A DNA stretch of 64,000 bases from assembly GCF_025698545.1 (NCBI RefSeq), contig NC_068571.1, positions 31,901,733 to 31,965,732 of the forward strand, read 5' to 3'. Source of the DNA: Gossypium raimondii. Taxonomy: Eukaryota; Streptophyta; Magnoliopsida; Malvales; Malvaceae. A model generated the notes under the pieces. That model searched no databases. It was given only the letters and a program-made list of their open reading frames with translations, and was not told the origin of the DNA. Both the position numbers and the translations under genes were made by a program. Below are positions 36,415 to 47,695 of this stretch, in pieces. Positions within the stretch are counted from its first letter, which is position 1; each line of letters opens with the position of its first letter.

Positions 36415-36740
36415 GTCTATTTTCAATTATTTAGTAATATTTTAATAAATTTTCTATGTCATTGACACAAATTTTAATAACTTTTTTCACCCTGAACCTC
36501 GAATCTCGAACCTTGACTCTAATTCTTAAACCCGAACTCAAACCTGAACCTCTAATCTAAAACCCTAAGCTCCTTTAGAATTTAAGATTTAGGGTTTAAA
36601 GTTTATAATTCGAGTTCAAAGTTCGGGCTTAAGGTTCATGGTTTATGGTAAAAAATTATCAAAATTATATGTTAATGACATGAAAAAATTTGTTGAAATA
36701 TCTATAAAAATTTTGAAAGGAAAAGTGAATTATATAGTCA
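36415..36740. mobile_element. Foldback MITE with telomere-like core
   Basis: Imperfect inverted repeat around about 36580. 'ctatgtcattgacac' on the left pairs with 'gttaatgacatg' on the right, and 'aacccgaactcaaac' type sequence pairs with 'gagttcaaagttcggg'. The centre is rich in AACCCTAA/TTAGGGTTT-like units. No coding content. Confidence 0.6.
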
Positions 36741-38548
36741 GAAAAGTCCATAAAATAATTCTGCTTGACTTCAAATTTGAGATTAAATAATAATTTAAAA
36801 CGCCGCCCTTGCCATTAATACCTTAGATTAGATAATCCTTTTTCTTTTCACGGATGTTATCCTTGTTTGGGAAAAGGGCGATTTAGCATTTAATTTCCCA
36901 TAGTGTGATAGATTTGTTCCTTATGATTGGGCTAAAATCAGGCGAGACTAAAGTTACAGTGGAACCAATTTCGTCTGCCTCATCCATGCATTCATTTGCG
37001 ATACGCTGCCCTATACACATATCTTCGTTATATTCTACTTGAGTCCGATGTTTGGCATTATTGAAAAAATATTTACAAATGATTTTCTACTAAGTTCTAT
37101 TAAGCATAACAACCTCGTACTACATTTAACAAAATAACAAAATAAGTCACACTACACACTCTATAACAATATCTAGTATGTAATAACTTGCCCTATGATC
37201 ACTACTAGACAAGAGAACTTTACATATAAATATCTTTGATAACGATGAGAAAATGATCTTCTTTCCCACTAGTAACCTTGAGCACTTACTCTCTATACTC
37301 AACCTTCTCATAACAATCTTCCCCCTTCTTGTTTAGTTGAATCAACTTCCTTTGCACTATCACATTCTCCTCATTATCTCCTTCCTTGCTAAAACACTTC
37401 ATCAACAATTTTATAATTACTATTTTTGTATTTTTAATTGTATAATAATTTATAACATATAATTAGATTATATATATTTTTATATATTTCATCATATATT
37501 CTTCCTTCATAAGATTTTATAATATATATTTGATTTAATTTTGTAAATATTAATATACTATAAAATATTATTCGAAATTTAGAGGGCAAAATAAGATTGA
37601 ATAAGTCAATTTCAAAGTCAAATGAAAATGTTATACAAAATTTAAGTCAGATATATTTAAATATATATTTATAAAAAACAAGTTTAAATATAGATTGTAA
37701 AAAGAAGAATTATATAAGAATCGAGTAAGGGTGAGATAAAAAGAACAATCGATACCATCACTAATTAGAATAGATAATAATTTAATTTCTTGAAAACATT
37801 TCACAAAATAAAATGTCATTACATTCAATCCCAAACAACCCTATCATTATCCCTTAATTATAAAAAAAGAAAAAAGAAAAAAGAAAGAAAAGTGGACGGC
37901 ATCGATCTATCATATTCATATCCACTATATGCACGCCATCAACTTATATGATTTGATAGGCCATTTAGGTAGCTCCCCTGGTTGAGGAATGAGACGTTCT
38001 CCACTTTTCTTTACAATGCCACCATTACTGTCTAATATCTGATTGCGAAGCAAAGCAGCTTGGTTTCCATGATTGGACCGAACACATTAATAAAAAGAAT
38101 CCCATGGATGATAATGTCCCTGGAATTTAAAAATGGTTGAAAAAGATTATGACCTAATTTTTATCTTTTTGACATGAATCTTTAACTAATTTACTCAATA
38201 CACGTTTAAATTAACTTATCATGTATACAAAGATCTAACGTGATCAAGAAAAGCCAACCCAGTTTTAGCACTCCCTATTTAATGCTTACTGCTCATTGCT
38301 GAAGCACTCCATAAGAGGTATCTTTGTTGTCTTACTACATATATATTGGTCTACTTGTATAGTCCAATGGTAGAGGGACAGCATTTTGCATATGATATAT
38401 GAACATTTTAAGTCTTGGAAATGGAAGTTAGCTAAATTTGTTCTTAACTACCTTGTGGTTTTCTTGGTTGTTTTCTTTAACTATCTGAAGAAAACAAATT
38501 AAATATTATTTATATATGAAAGATGACAAGAATCTAAGCAAGAAAATA
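36741..38548. other. Intergenic DNA with possible decayed LTR
   Basis: Mostly AT-rich with no gene. Near 37315 the minus strand reads a purine tract (AAGAAGGGGGAAGA) followed by TGTTATGAGAAGG, as at the start of a 3' LTR, and sequence down to about 37060 could be that LTR. This is weak because the other end was not found. Confidence 0.35.
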
Positions 38549-38553
38549 GATGA

Positions 38554-38774
38554 TGTTACGGTTTAGAATAATAGCTCGAAAAAGTGTTAGCTAAAATTAA
38601 TCAAGTTAATGAAAACGGGAAGTTTTGGGTATTAGTTAAATGGTGAGTTTTGGATGTTAGTTAGACGGTGAGTTTTGGGGTGTTAACTGAAAAACGCCAC
38701 GTCATTGTTTGTTATGTTTACTTTTCCTTGAAATATGCATGTGCTGCATGGGAGGAAGTTATCGGAAAACAGAA
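38554..38774 (+). repeat. Inverted LTR fragment, left end of element D
   Basis: 221 bp homologous to the reverse complement of 40589-40809, about 96 percent identical by eye. It ends at a GGAAAACAGAA phrase, after which protease-side sequence of element D begins abruptly. Confidence 0.88.
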
Positions 38775-40480
38775 CTTGCTCTAGCGAACTCAAAACTGCT
38801 GTATAAGGTCCCAATGATTGTCCGATCAACGCAAAGCATTTTGAATCCATGTCTTGGGCTGCCAGTGCACCAGGAACAATGCCCTGGATAATACAAGATT
38901 GCCCCCTTAACTGGAATTGCATCGTTAAAGAACCAAAATTCCATATAATGTCCCCCAATGCCAACAACAACTGTACCCCCAAGACCATGTCACACCCTTT
39001 CAATGATAGCACTAAGAAATCAGTTTCAAACTTATGATCTTGAACCTCCCATATAACTCCCTTGCACAATCCTCTCGTGAACAAGCAGCTACCATTCGCT
39101 ACTGACACTTTAAGTTGCTCTTGGTTTGTCGCAGGCAACGACAGTCTGTTAACCAATCTAGCATCAATAAAATTGTGAGTACTTCCGGAATCAACTAAGA
39201 TGATAGCCACACATGAACCAACCCGAGTAGCCACCCTCATAGTGTTATGCCCTTGTAGTCCATTCAAGGCATGCAACGAAATCATAGGAGATTTGGAACC
39301 TTCTTCTTCAAGTCCACTCTCTTCTAATTTCTCGGAACACTCCTGAAATTCCTCTGCCTCACTATCAGAAAATGGCTCCAGCAAAAATTGATACAATTGA
39401 GACTTTACACACTTATGCCCCACATGATATTTAGCCCCACACGAAAAACAGAGACCCTTCTCTTTCCTCTCAGCCATCAAAGCTGGAGATATAGTTCGGG
39501 ACCCACCTTTGTTGGAAGACATATTGTTGATAGATTGTGTTCCCGTCACTGTCCTCGCAGGAGAAGAAGAGTATCTTGAAACAGTTGACGTGACGGGTAA
39601 AGTTCTAGGTGAGCTAGCCCCTACGCTGTATATCCTTTGCCAGAGTGTGAAATCAGCACTTTTATTTTCCTGGCTAACTGGAAAGCTTCCATTAGTGAAG
39701 GAGGTTCAAATAGGTCTAAATAGTGACCTATTTCAGCCTTTAAATTGCTAATAAAAATACTAAGAGTGTAAGTCTCAGGAAGGTGCAATTGGTTCAATAA
39801 CCCCACAAACATATCCTGGTATTGCTCAACCGTACATTGCTGCTTCAGATTGACCAACTCCCTCATCGGATTCCCAAATTGCCCGAACCCAAATCGATCT
39901 TGTAAACTCTTCAAGTATGCCGGCCACGACAGCATGTGCAAGCCCCATTTCTCTGCGAGTAAAAATGATGCCACTCCAATGCCCTTCCTTCCAGATTCAA
40001 CATCACCGCGCGAACCTTACTAGCATCCGGAGTACCCTCCGCCTCGAAATATTGCTCCAGTTTGGTCCACCACCCCTTGAAATCGGTACCATCAAACTTT
40101 GGGCAATCTAGCTTGCTACCTTTCATCGAAGCTTCCGATGCTAAAGTTTGCTCTCTCACATGAGCGCTTCCTCCTTCCATAACAAATGGTTCGGCCTGGG
40201 TGTGTGGCAGATTAGAATCCTTGGGAGAAAACCCCGGAGGAGCCCCTAGTACCCCCTTCCCCTTGTCTACTGTAGCGTTCACTGGTGAACTCTTCGGTGG
40301 AGATCCAAAGTATTGACCCAACATAGCTTGCAAATCACCCCGAAACTCCTCCTTAAACTCCTTCAAACGATTTTCCATTTTCATCTCCAAAAGGCCTATT
40401 TCTTCTTGGATCTTAGAAATTTCTTGTTGCATGCTTACAACCTCTTTCTGCAGACGGGTTGACACCCCATCGCCAGCCAT
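38683..40480 (-). pseudogene. Element D gag and retropepsin (broken)
   Basis: Translation starts at 40480 (MAGDGVSTRLQKEVVSMQQE), with a coiled-coil N-terminus, then LDCPKFDGTDFKGWWTKLEQ and the gag core LKQQCTVEQYQDMFVGLLNQL near 39770-39860. A frameshift near 39920-39970 and stops near 39550-39620 break the frame. An intact CCHC knuckle CFSCGAKYHVGHKC lies near 39405-39450, and protease IILVDSGSTHNFID near 39160-39200 keeps the DSG active site. The reading runs out near 38775 where the inverted LTR begins, just before RT would start. It is a chromovirus-type gag in style; the lineage is uncertain. Confidence 0.8.
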
Positions 40481-40509
40481 TGAAGGGACCGATTGAGGTC
40501 TGATACCTT

Positions 40510-40809
40510 TGTTAGATTACTGAAATCGAACAGAAATTTGGGGAAAGAAAAAGGAAGAAAGAGAGGAGAAAAATAGCTGAAAATTTCCTTCTGTTTTCCG
40601 ATAACTTCCTCCCATGCAGCACATGCATATTTCAATGAAAAGTAAACATAACAAACAATGACGTGGCATTTTTCAATTAACACCCCAAAACTCACCGTCT
40701 AACTAACATCCAAAACTCACCGTTTAACTAATACCCAAAACTCCCCGTTTTCATTAACTTGATTAATTTTAGCTAACACTTTTTCCTGCTATTATTCTAA
40801 CCCGTAACA
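40510..40809 (-). repeat. 5' LTR of element D
   Basis: In element sense it runs from TGTTACGGG to about ATCTAACA near 40512, followed by AAGGTATCAGACC, which resembles the initiator-Met primer site. The first 221 bp are duplicated in inverted form at the left end. A full LTR of about 300 bp is inferred. Confidence 0.7.
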
Positions 40810-40814
40810 GATGA

Positions 40815-41730
40815 TAGGTTGTTTTCTGCCAAGTGCCAACTTCTGTGTCATAATTCAAGTGGCTTTAGTTTTTAAATAAGAGAAAGAGTTTTCATCAATA
40901 GTTTAATCCATATGGTTAAAATGAAAGCTACTGTCAAAATTGTATACAAACCAGACTTTCTCAACCTGAAATTATCTGTATGGCTGATATACATATACAG
41001 CATATATATTGTTTGGTTATAGCTTTAATTTGCTGTGGTTTTCATAATCGTCGTCAGTAACCAAGCTGGGAAATTGACTATGGCATGTGCCCATCACATC
41101 ACCTAGCACTAAGTTGGAACCGTCAACCTAAATTAGCCTGAAGAACCACGGCAGCACCCTTAATTAGAAAAACCATCAGTATTGGTGTGCGGTAATGTTA
41201 GTCTCGATCCTTTGAATCCCTTTATTTTTATTTTTATTTTCTCTCAAATTGATTAGTATATTACCATATCTGTATGCAAACTTTTTTTAAGCGCATTTCC
41301 CTGAGTTTGTGCTGCTTCCATGATCTTTATCTTGACAATGAGTGCCAAAGGTCTCTTCTCTCCTCTTTGCTTAGGAAAATATCCACTTGGCATAAAAGAC
41401 AACAACCAAAACCATATCGTGTTTGCATTTACTAATATAAACCATAAAGCAAATGACGTTCAGCTAAAAGGTGATCGAATTTTTTTAGGCCATCTCCTGT
41501 ATATCTCCTTTAATTTAAGGACAACTGGCAAGTGTTTTTTACTATTGGAATTTACCTACCGAAACTCGGATATGCTTTTAAGTTATTAGGGGCTTCTCAT
41601 GTATAAATATGTGCTTTACAATGGCGTTTAGTCCATATCAGTATATCAGTGTAGACAAGTAGGGAAACAAAAATAGTGAGAGGCACACCAGTAGACCAGA
41701 CAGCCTGATAAGCTCTACTTTATTTTCAAC
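40815..41730. other. ALMT 5' flank
   Basis: Single-copy-looking sequence upstream of the ALMT start codon, presumably promoter and 5' untranslated region. A sharply defined TATA box could not be picked with confidence. The 89-codon open frame at 41320-41589 has no family features. Confidence 0.5.
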
Positions 41731-43651
41731 ATGGCAAAGAAAGCTTCTAGCAGATTGGAATGGAGGATAAATGTGCCTGATGGGACATCGAAGGTGTTAG
41801 AGCCTGAATCTGGAGCAGTAGGCAAAATATGGGTAGGATTAAAAGGTTGTATGGGAATAATAGTTTTGAAAGTTTGGAGGGTTTTGGAGAATGCATGGCA
41901 TATAGGAGTTGCAGACCCTAGAAAGGTAATCCATTGTATCAAAGTGGGACTGGCACTGTCTATTGTATCACTTTTTTACTACATGAGGCCTTTATATGAT
42001 GATTTTGGAGGGAATGCTATGTGGGCAGTAATGACGGTGGTGGTTGTTTTCGAATACACTGTGGGTTAGTCTTCAAGGCCTCTCAGCACTTTTCACTTCA
42101 TGTTGTTTACCTTATTGAACTTGATTCACTCTTTTTTTTTTTTTTTTTTTTCCATTGCAGGCGCCACATTTTATAAATGCATTAACCGAGTTATAGCAAC
42201 TTTTCTAGCGGGTGCACTTGGTGTTGGTATTCACCTGGTGGCTGAACAGTCAGGAGATCAATTGAAACCCATAATTCTTGGGATCTCGGTTTTTCTCTTC
42301 GGTAAGTAAAATTAAAGTAACATGCCAAGAAATTAAATTCACTTTCTTTCTCAGCTCAAAGTTTCAAGATATTTGTTGTTGTTGTTGTTGTTGTTGTTGT
42401 CGGTATGCAGCTTCAGCAGCAACTTTCTCAAGGTTTATCCCATCGGTTAAAGCCCGTTTTGATTATGGTGCTATGATCTTCATCCTCACCTTCAGCTTGG
42501 TCTCAGTTTCTGGCTACCGAGTGGTGGAGTTGTTTGAGTTGGCTCATCAGAGGTTATCCACAATTGCCATTGGAACTTCCTTGTGCATCCTTGTAACCAT
42601 GTTGTTCTGTCCCGTCTGGGCCGGCTGTGAGCTTCACCATCTAATTCATCAAAACATGGAAAAGCTTGCTGATTCCTTAGATGGTAAGTTTAAAAAGAAA
42701 AGAATCATTGCCAAATGAGATTATGTATCGGAACATAGATTGAAACTATAATTTTCTTTGTCAAACTAATTGCAGGATGTGTGACTGAATACTTCAAAGA
42801 GAATGGAAGTGAGAAGGATTTAAACAAGAAGATGCAAGGCTATAAATGTGTGCTTAATTCCAAGGCAGCCGAAGAATCTATGGTAGAATGTTATTAATGG
42901 GATTAATGTTTCGTTTCCTTGTGCTTGAAGTTGAACCTTCAATATGAATTTGACAGGCCAATTTCGCTAGATGGGAACCAACACATGGTCGGTTCAACTT
43001 TAGACATCCTTGGAAACAATACCTCAAAATCGGGGCTTCATTGCGCAACTGTGCCTACTGCATCGAGACTCTAAATAGTTGCATCAGCTCAGAAATTCAG
43101 GTCAGAATCATAGCTGATCAAAAGAACTCGTAAAGATTTCAAACAAAAATGGGATATATATACTTAAAGGTTAAACTATTTGCTTGTGTAAATGGATATA
43201 GGCACCTCCATGTTTAAGGAAACATTTCAGTAATAAGTGCATGAAAGCAAGCTCCTACTCCATCAATGTCTTGAAGGAACTGGTAATAACAATCGTGAAG
43301 ATGAAAAAGTCGTCCAACATAGATGTCAAAGTTGCAGAGATGAACTTTGCAGTAGAAGAACTTGTGGGTGCATTGAAATCTTTGCCGACGACCCACTTTA
43401 TTGCAACAACAACAGGAGAGGAATCAACCAAAGCCAAAGCGGAGGGGGTTGAAGGCAGTGAACATCCTAGTCCAATCATGAAGGTCCTTCCACTAGTGAA
43501 GGTGGTTTCAATGATGGTGGAAATTGCAACAAGAATAGGGGGAGTTGTTAATGCAGTAGAAGAGCTGGCGAGACTTGCAGAATTCAAGGCTGCAAAGGAT
43601 GGGAAACCCAAGCAAAACCAACCTACGGACAAACTTGTTGCAGATCATTGA
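41731..43651 (+). CDS. Aluminium-activated malate transporter (ALMT) family anion channel, six exons, 482 aa
   Basis: ALMTs are plant anion channels of the plasma membrane or tonoplast, carrying malate and other anions. Exons: 41731-42064, 42161-42301, 42411-42683, 42776-42882, 42957-43100, 43202-43651. All have GT-AG borders and joined frames. Residues 61-84 ([20 protein letters not shown]) begin the membrane half. [23 protein letters not shown] and [17 protein letters not shown] are family hallmarks, and about six membrane segments end near residue 230. The cytosolic half carries the diagnostic WEP motif, [10 protein letters not shown], at residues 290-299. Length and six-exon layout fit the family. 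Substrate and membrane cannot be told from sequence. Intron 1 holds a T run of about 20, and intron 2 a TTG/GTT microsatellite just before exon 3. Confidence 0.94.
42131..42151. repeat. T homopolymer in ALMT intron 1
   Basis: About twenty T residues just before the acceptor CCATTGCAG. It doubles as the polypyrimidine tract. Confidence 0.85.
42374..42400. repeat. TTG trinucleotide microsatellite in ALMT intron 2
   Basis: About nine TTG units ending ten bases before exon 3. Confidence 0.9.
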
Positions 43652-43699
43652 AATAGTTAAACCATCTAAACGACCAAACCTTGAAGTTTGAGTTGGATT

Positions 43700-46263
43700 G
43701 TAATTTGAAAAAACTCGTGTCAAAAAAATTAGTAAAATTTATTAGAAAGTAAGAATTATTAATCAAATAATAATAGTGCAGCTAAAGTAGACACTGAAAA
43801 ATAAAGTGTAAATAGTGAATTTTTGGTGAGGATTAAATTGAATTTTAGCAAAAATACGAGGATTAAAATGTAAATAGAACATAAAAGGAAAAGGATAAGG
43901 ATAATTTTAAGTTTTAACATTTTCCATCAAATCCTACTTGAATTTCATTGAAAATTCATGAAATTTAGTTAGCTTTGATATACAAAAGTCATCCAAAAGT
44001 GATTTATCTACAAGAATTAGAATTGAAAATGAAGAAAGGAGTAAATGGAGGCGAATCATGGAGAAGCTAAAGGGTAAGTAATTTAAATAATTTCTGCTTC
44101 ATTTTAAGTAAAGAAATTATTATATGTAAATTATAAGTTTTATATTTATATCTTAAATTAATTTGTATATTAAATTGATATGTTGAATGGGTGGTGATGA
44201 ATGAATAATGGATGAGAATTTGTGTTTGATTTATGGTATGAATAATGAAAATGAAAACGCACTACAACTTTATAAAAAGTTTATTTTAGTTTTTATTTAA
44301 TTTTTCGTCTATTTTATCTCTTGAACTTGCGTTTTTTTGTCTAACCACCCAAAAATAGATGGACAAGTTAACATTTGTTAACTTTACTAATGTGGCATAC
44401 ACCTGGATGACACATAAGCATTTAATTAATTTTAAAAAATTTAAAATATTTTTTTATAATTTTTTTACCTTTTACTTTTTAAAAATAATTTTTTCATTTT
44501 TAAATTCTAAAAAATTAATTAAATGTTGACATCTCATCCATGTTCTAGTGGTGAACAGGTACACCTTATGGTGAATTCAGGCTCTACGGAGCGACACATT
44601 GAAAGAGGTTTACTAACTCTCTAGATTCAAAAGTCCATTGTTAGTCATGCCATGATCCAGTGGTGAATAGGTACGCCTTATGGTGAATTGAAGTCTACTA
44701 AGATAGCAAACAGGGAAGCCTATCAGGGTATAAAAGGAGAAGTCACTATATGACTCGCGTGGCGAACAGTCTGACATAATGATCATGACACGTCTGAAAA
44801 CGCTAGCATGCGTGCTATAAGAATGCCAACCAATATGTGAAGACAGAAGGAATAAATGAATGCGCCTTGAGCAAGATTATATGGGGTTAAAGGGGAATTT
44901 TCCTTCTAGTTATTCTCGAATAAGCATCCGCCATTAAGAGTCCACTAGAGGAAGTGGACAAGCCAACCTAGGTTAAGAGGAAACAAAACGATTTATAGGT
45001 CTTACTTTTAAAGGTTTATTTGCAAAGAAATCACTAGAAAAGTGGGAAGTCCGCCAATGACTATATTGGAAGGAATGTCCGCCAGTGACTGACTGATTGA
45101 TAAAATCCGCCAGGGATTAACAAAGAAAGAGGACGTCTGTCAGGACTATCTAGTGTTGGGAAGACCACTTAGGGCTATCTAATATAGAAGTCCGCCAAGG
45201 ACAATCTAAGGATGGGATAGTTCGTTGGGGACTAGCTGTTGTTGGGAATATCTTGTCAGATGGTCTGAAGTGGTAAAGTTCTATGGAACTACTTACTAGT
45301 ACAAGTATGCAAGGAAAAATGGGAGCTTAACTATCAGTCATATCTCATATTCAAGGGCCACAAATAAAGATATTAGTAAATGAGTCTTCTTAAGATAAGG
45401 GTATATGAACAGGCTAAGTCATAAAAAGGTAATTGTTGAGATAATATGGTATGTCTATATTGTGTTCGGTATGGAACGAAAGGATCATGGAAGAATCCGC
45501 CATTGTGGCGAGACATTTTCATGTCCGCCAATAGTTGACGACAATCCGCATAGTTGTGTATATGGTTATCTCATGATGAGTCAAAATCAGGAAGGTAAAA
45601 TGGAAGTTTGAGATGAAGCTAGATAATGTTAAGTCCTAGAAAAAAAAGGTTGTGTGAAATAGTACACTTACAACTAAATCAGTCGATATGTTCCGCCAAC
45701 AATTAGTTCAGAGAACGCATGGGCATTGGCTACGCCAGTCAAACAGTGGAATCTTTTAAAACACTCAAGGAGTTTTAATTTTGTGCACTAACTCTTATTT
45801 ACTCAAAATTTGAGAGTCTTTTATGAAAACTGTTACACAAAATTTCACTAAGTTTATCTGAACTTAAGAATGTATTGTTTTGTATGCAGGGCCAATGAAT
45901 GACTCGAGGGTCGTGTGGAGGGACCAAGCCATACACCATCAGGCCCACACGAGTGGCGTTGTAGCTATAACATATGTATAGAGAGGCACCCTCAGAGGTT
46001 ATGTCTCAAGGGTTTTATTAAGTGTACTAATGTTGAAGTCTTAAGTTGTAATTCAGTTCATACTTAGTAAGGCAAATATGATTGTAAGAATCTTAGTGAT
46101 TGTAGAAAGTTCATTTGAAGTTAGTATTCAAACGTAGTGATATTTAAAAGATTAGAGTGGCGTCATGTGGTAAATATGGGATTACAAGTTGGCGTTGTCT
46201 AAGTCTATAAATAAAGCAAGTAAGAAAGATTGTTAAGTAACAAGGGTTAATTGTGACACTTGG
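43700..46263 (+). repeat. LTR X, decayed (main part)
   Basis: No gene. Between 44540 and 45720 a phrase of the type GTCCGCCA..GACTATCT recurs at 40-60 bp spacing. The stretch continues across the nested LTR at 46264-50906 and ends at 50951 with GATCGAGTTGGGTATAGGG and TGTTACA. The same terminal phrase ends the related segment at 53404. The left boundary is uncertain. Confidence 0.5.
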
Positions 46264-47480
46264 TGTAACACCCCTAATTCATATCCGACGCCAGAACAGG
46301 GTTACAGAGCATTACCGAACTTATAACTTAAACAATCATACATTTCATAATCAATTATCATTCAAATCAAAATCCATTCAAATACATTCATACAATCCAT
46401 GTTACGAGCCCTCGAGGCCCCAAATAGACATTGAAAGTGGTTTGGGACTAAACCGAGTATTCAAGAAATTTTTAGAAAAAACATTGAAATTTTTCAAAGT
46501 GTAAGGACACACGCCCGTATGGCCAGGCCGTGTGTTAGGCCATGTGAAAATTGGAGGGTATACTGACTTGTGCCACACGGCCAAGCTACACGCCCGTGTG
46601 CTAGGCCGTGTGAAGCTACTGACTTGCTTTCTAAGAAAATTACAGGGGACACACGAACATGTCACTTGGCCGTATGTCACACACGGCTGAGACACATACC
46701 CGTATCTCTAAAATAGGTCATTTTTCAAGACATATTTCTCACCCAAATTGGTGTAAACCTATACACATCAAAATACATGAAACCATGGTATAAATAGGCA
46801 CTCAAGTCCAACCAATATCAAGTTTATAACATGTACATTCACACCATAATATGATATCTATAAACACATTCATTTGACCACTTTAAAACATACCAAACAT
46901 AATTCAAAGGTTACCTAAATGGTCAATTACATATATGAGACATTGTGCCTAAAACTTAACATACATAATCATCTCCATTTCAACCAATTAATGCCAAACA
47001 CAATTTCACAAGCAAGGCATTCATATAGCAGCCATACACCACATATCAAAGGACCATTTGAACATATATACATATCAAAATATGTGACCACCTTACAAGC
47101 CATCTCAAATGGCCAAAACACAACAAGACATATAGGCTACATTAGCCAAAACAACTATACATGCCATTTAACCAAAATATACAAAGTCCAAAATACCAAA
47201 ATGAGAGTTTGATAGTGCAACACGATCTCCGACAAATTCTAAACCGAGCGAGCTTCTGAATCACTATAAAACACGAAAATTAAAACAGACTAAACAATTA
47301 AGCTTAGTAAGTTCGTATGGCTAATAAATACAACTTACCATTCATCCACAGTTTAGATAAGCATAATTAAACATAGGTAAATTTCAATTGGCCTAAAGCC
47401 TAACACATAATCACAATCATGTTAGTCATGTGTGAATACATCAAATATAAATTACTTTTCGTATTTCACACGAATACATG
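46264..47480 (-). repeat. Left part of an LTR (element E) split by another element
   Basis: Starts TGTAACACCCCTAATTC and matches the outer 1.2 kb of LTR B, including a palindrome cluster at 46506-46710. It stops near 47480. Its far end is found at 50616-50906. The flanks CTTGG (46259-46263) and CTTGT (50907-50911) agree in four of five bases, so the whole is probably one solo LTR with a nested insertion. Confidence 0.75.
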
Positions 47481-47681
47481 TACTGGTTCGTATCAAGTCT
47501 TAGAACCGGTGAGAATTTTGGCTAGGGAAGTTAAAGAATTATGGAATAAACGAGTACCATTAGTTAAAGTATTATAGCACTGTCATGGTTCGAATGAGGC
47601 TACTTGGGAAACAAAAGAATCAATGAGATCACATTATTCAAACTTATTCTCAGGTAACAAATTTCGAGGACGAAATTTTCT
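47481..47681 (+). pseudogene. Element F pol C-terminus (integrase/chromodomain tail), broken
   Basis: Conceptual reading includes REVKELWNKRVPLVKVL, a stop, then NEATWETKESMRSHYSNLF, the classic C-terminus of Del/Tekay-type polyproteins. This supports plus-strand orientation and the lineage call. Confidence 0.75.
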
Positions 47682-47695
47682 AAAGGGGGGAGAGT
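47682..47695 (+). other. Polypurine tract of element F
   Basis: AAAGGGGGGAGAGT lies directly before the LTR start TGTAATAGCCC. Confidence 0.85.

Larger units (their letters stand above)
38554..40809 (-). mobile_element. Element D: gag-protease LTR element with inverted LTR ends
   Basis: The 2256-bp unit starts TGTTACGG and ends CCGTAACA, with GATGA directly repeated on both sides (38549-38553 and 40810-40814). The outer 221 bp at each end are the same sequence in opposite orientation, differing at about eight positions by eye. Between them is a minus-strand gag and protease with no RT, RNase H or integrase. The normal 5' LTR is on the right (40809 down to about 40510), followed by a primer-site-like GGTATCAGA. 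The left end is an inverted partial copy of it, not a 3' LTR. Confidence 0.85.

Noticed and set aside
36530..36600. Interstitial telomere repeat
   Set aside because: The AACCCTAA-like units are degenerate and arranged as an inverted repeat, so a MITE core is the better reading.
38554..40809. DNA transposon with terminal inverted repeats (reading of element D)
   Set aside because: The ends are TG...CA with a 5-bp duplication, the right end is followed by a primer-site-like sequence, and the cargo is gag and retropepsin. An aberrant LTR retroelement fits better than a transposase-mobilised element.
41320..41589. 89-codon open frame upstream of ALMT
   Set aside because: No family features and low-complexity AT-rich codons. 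It is treated as promoter-side DNA.
45405..45611. 68-codon open frame on the plus strand
   Set aside because: It lies in the repeat units of LTR X and has no protein features.
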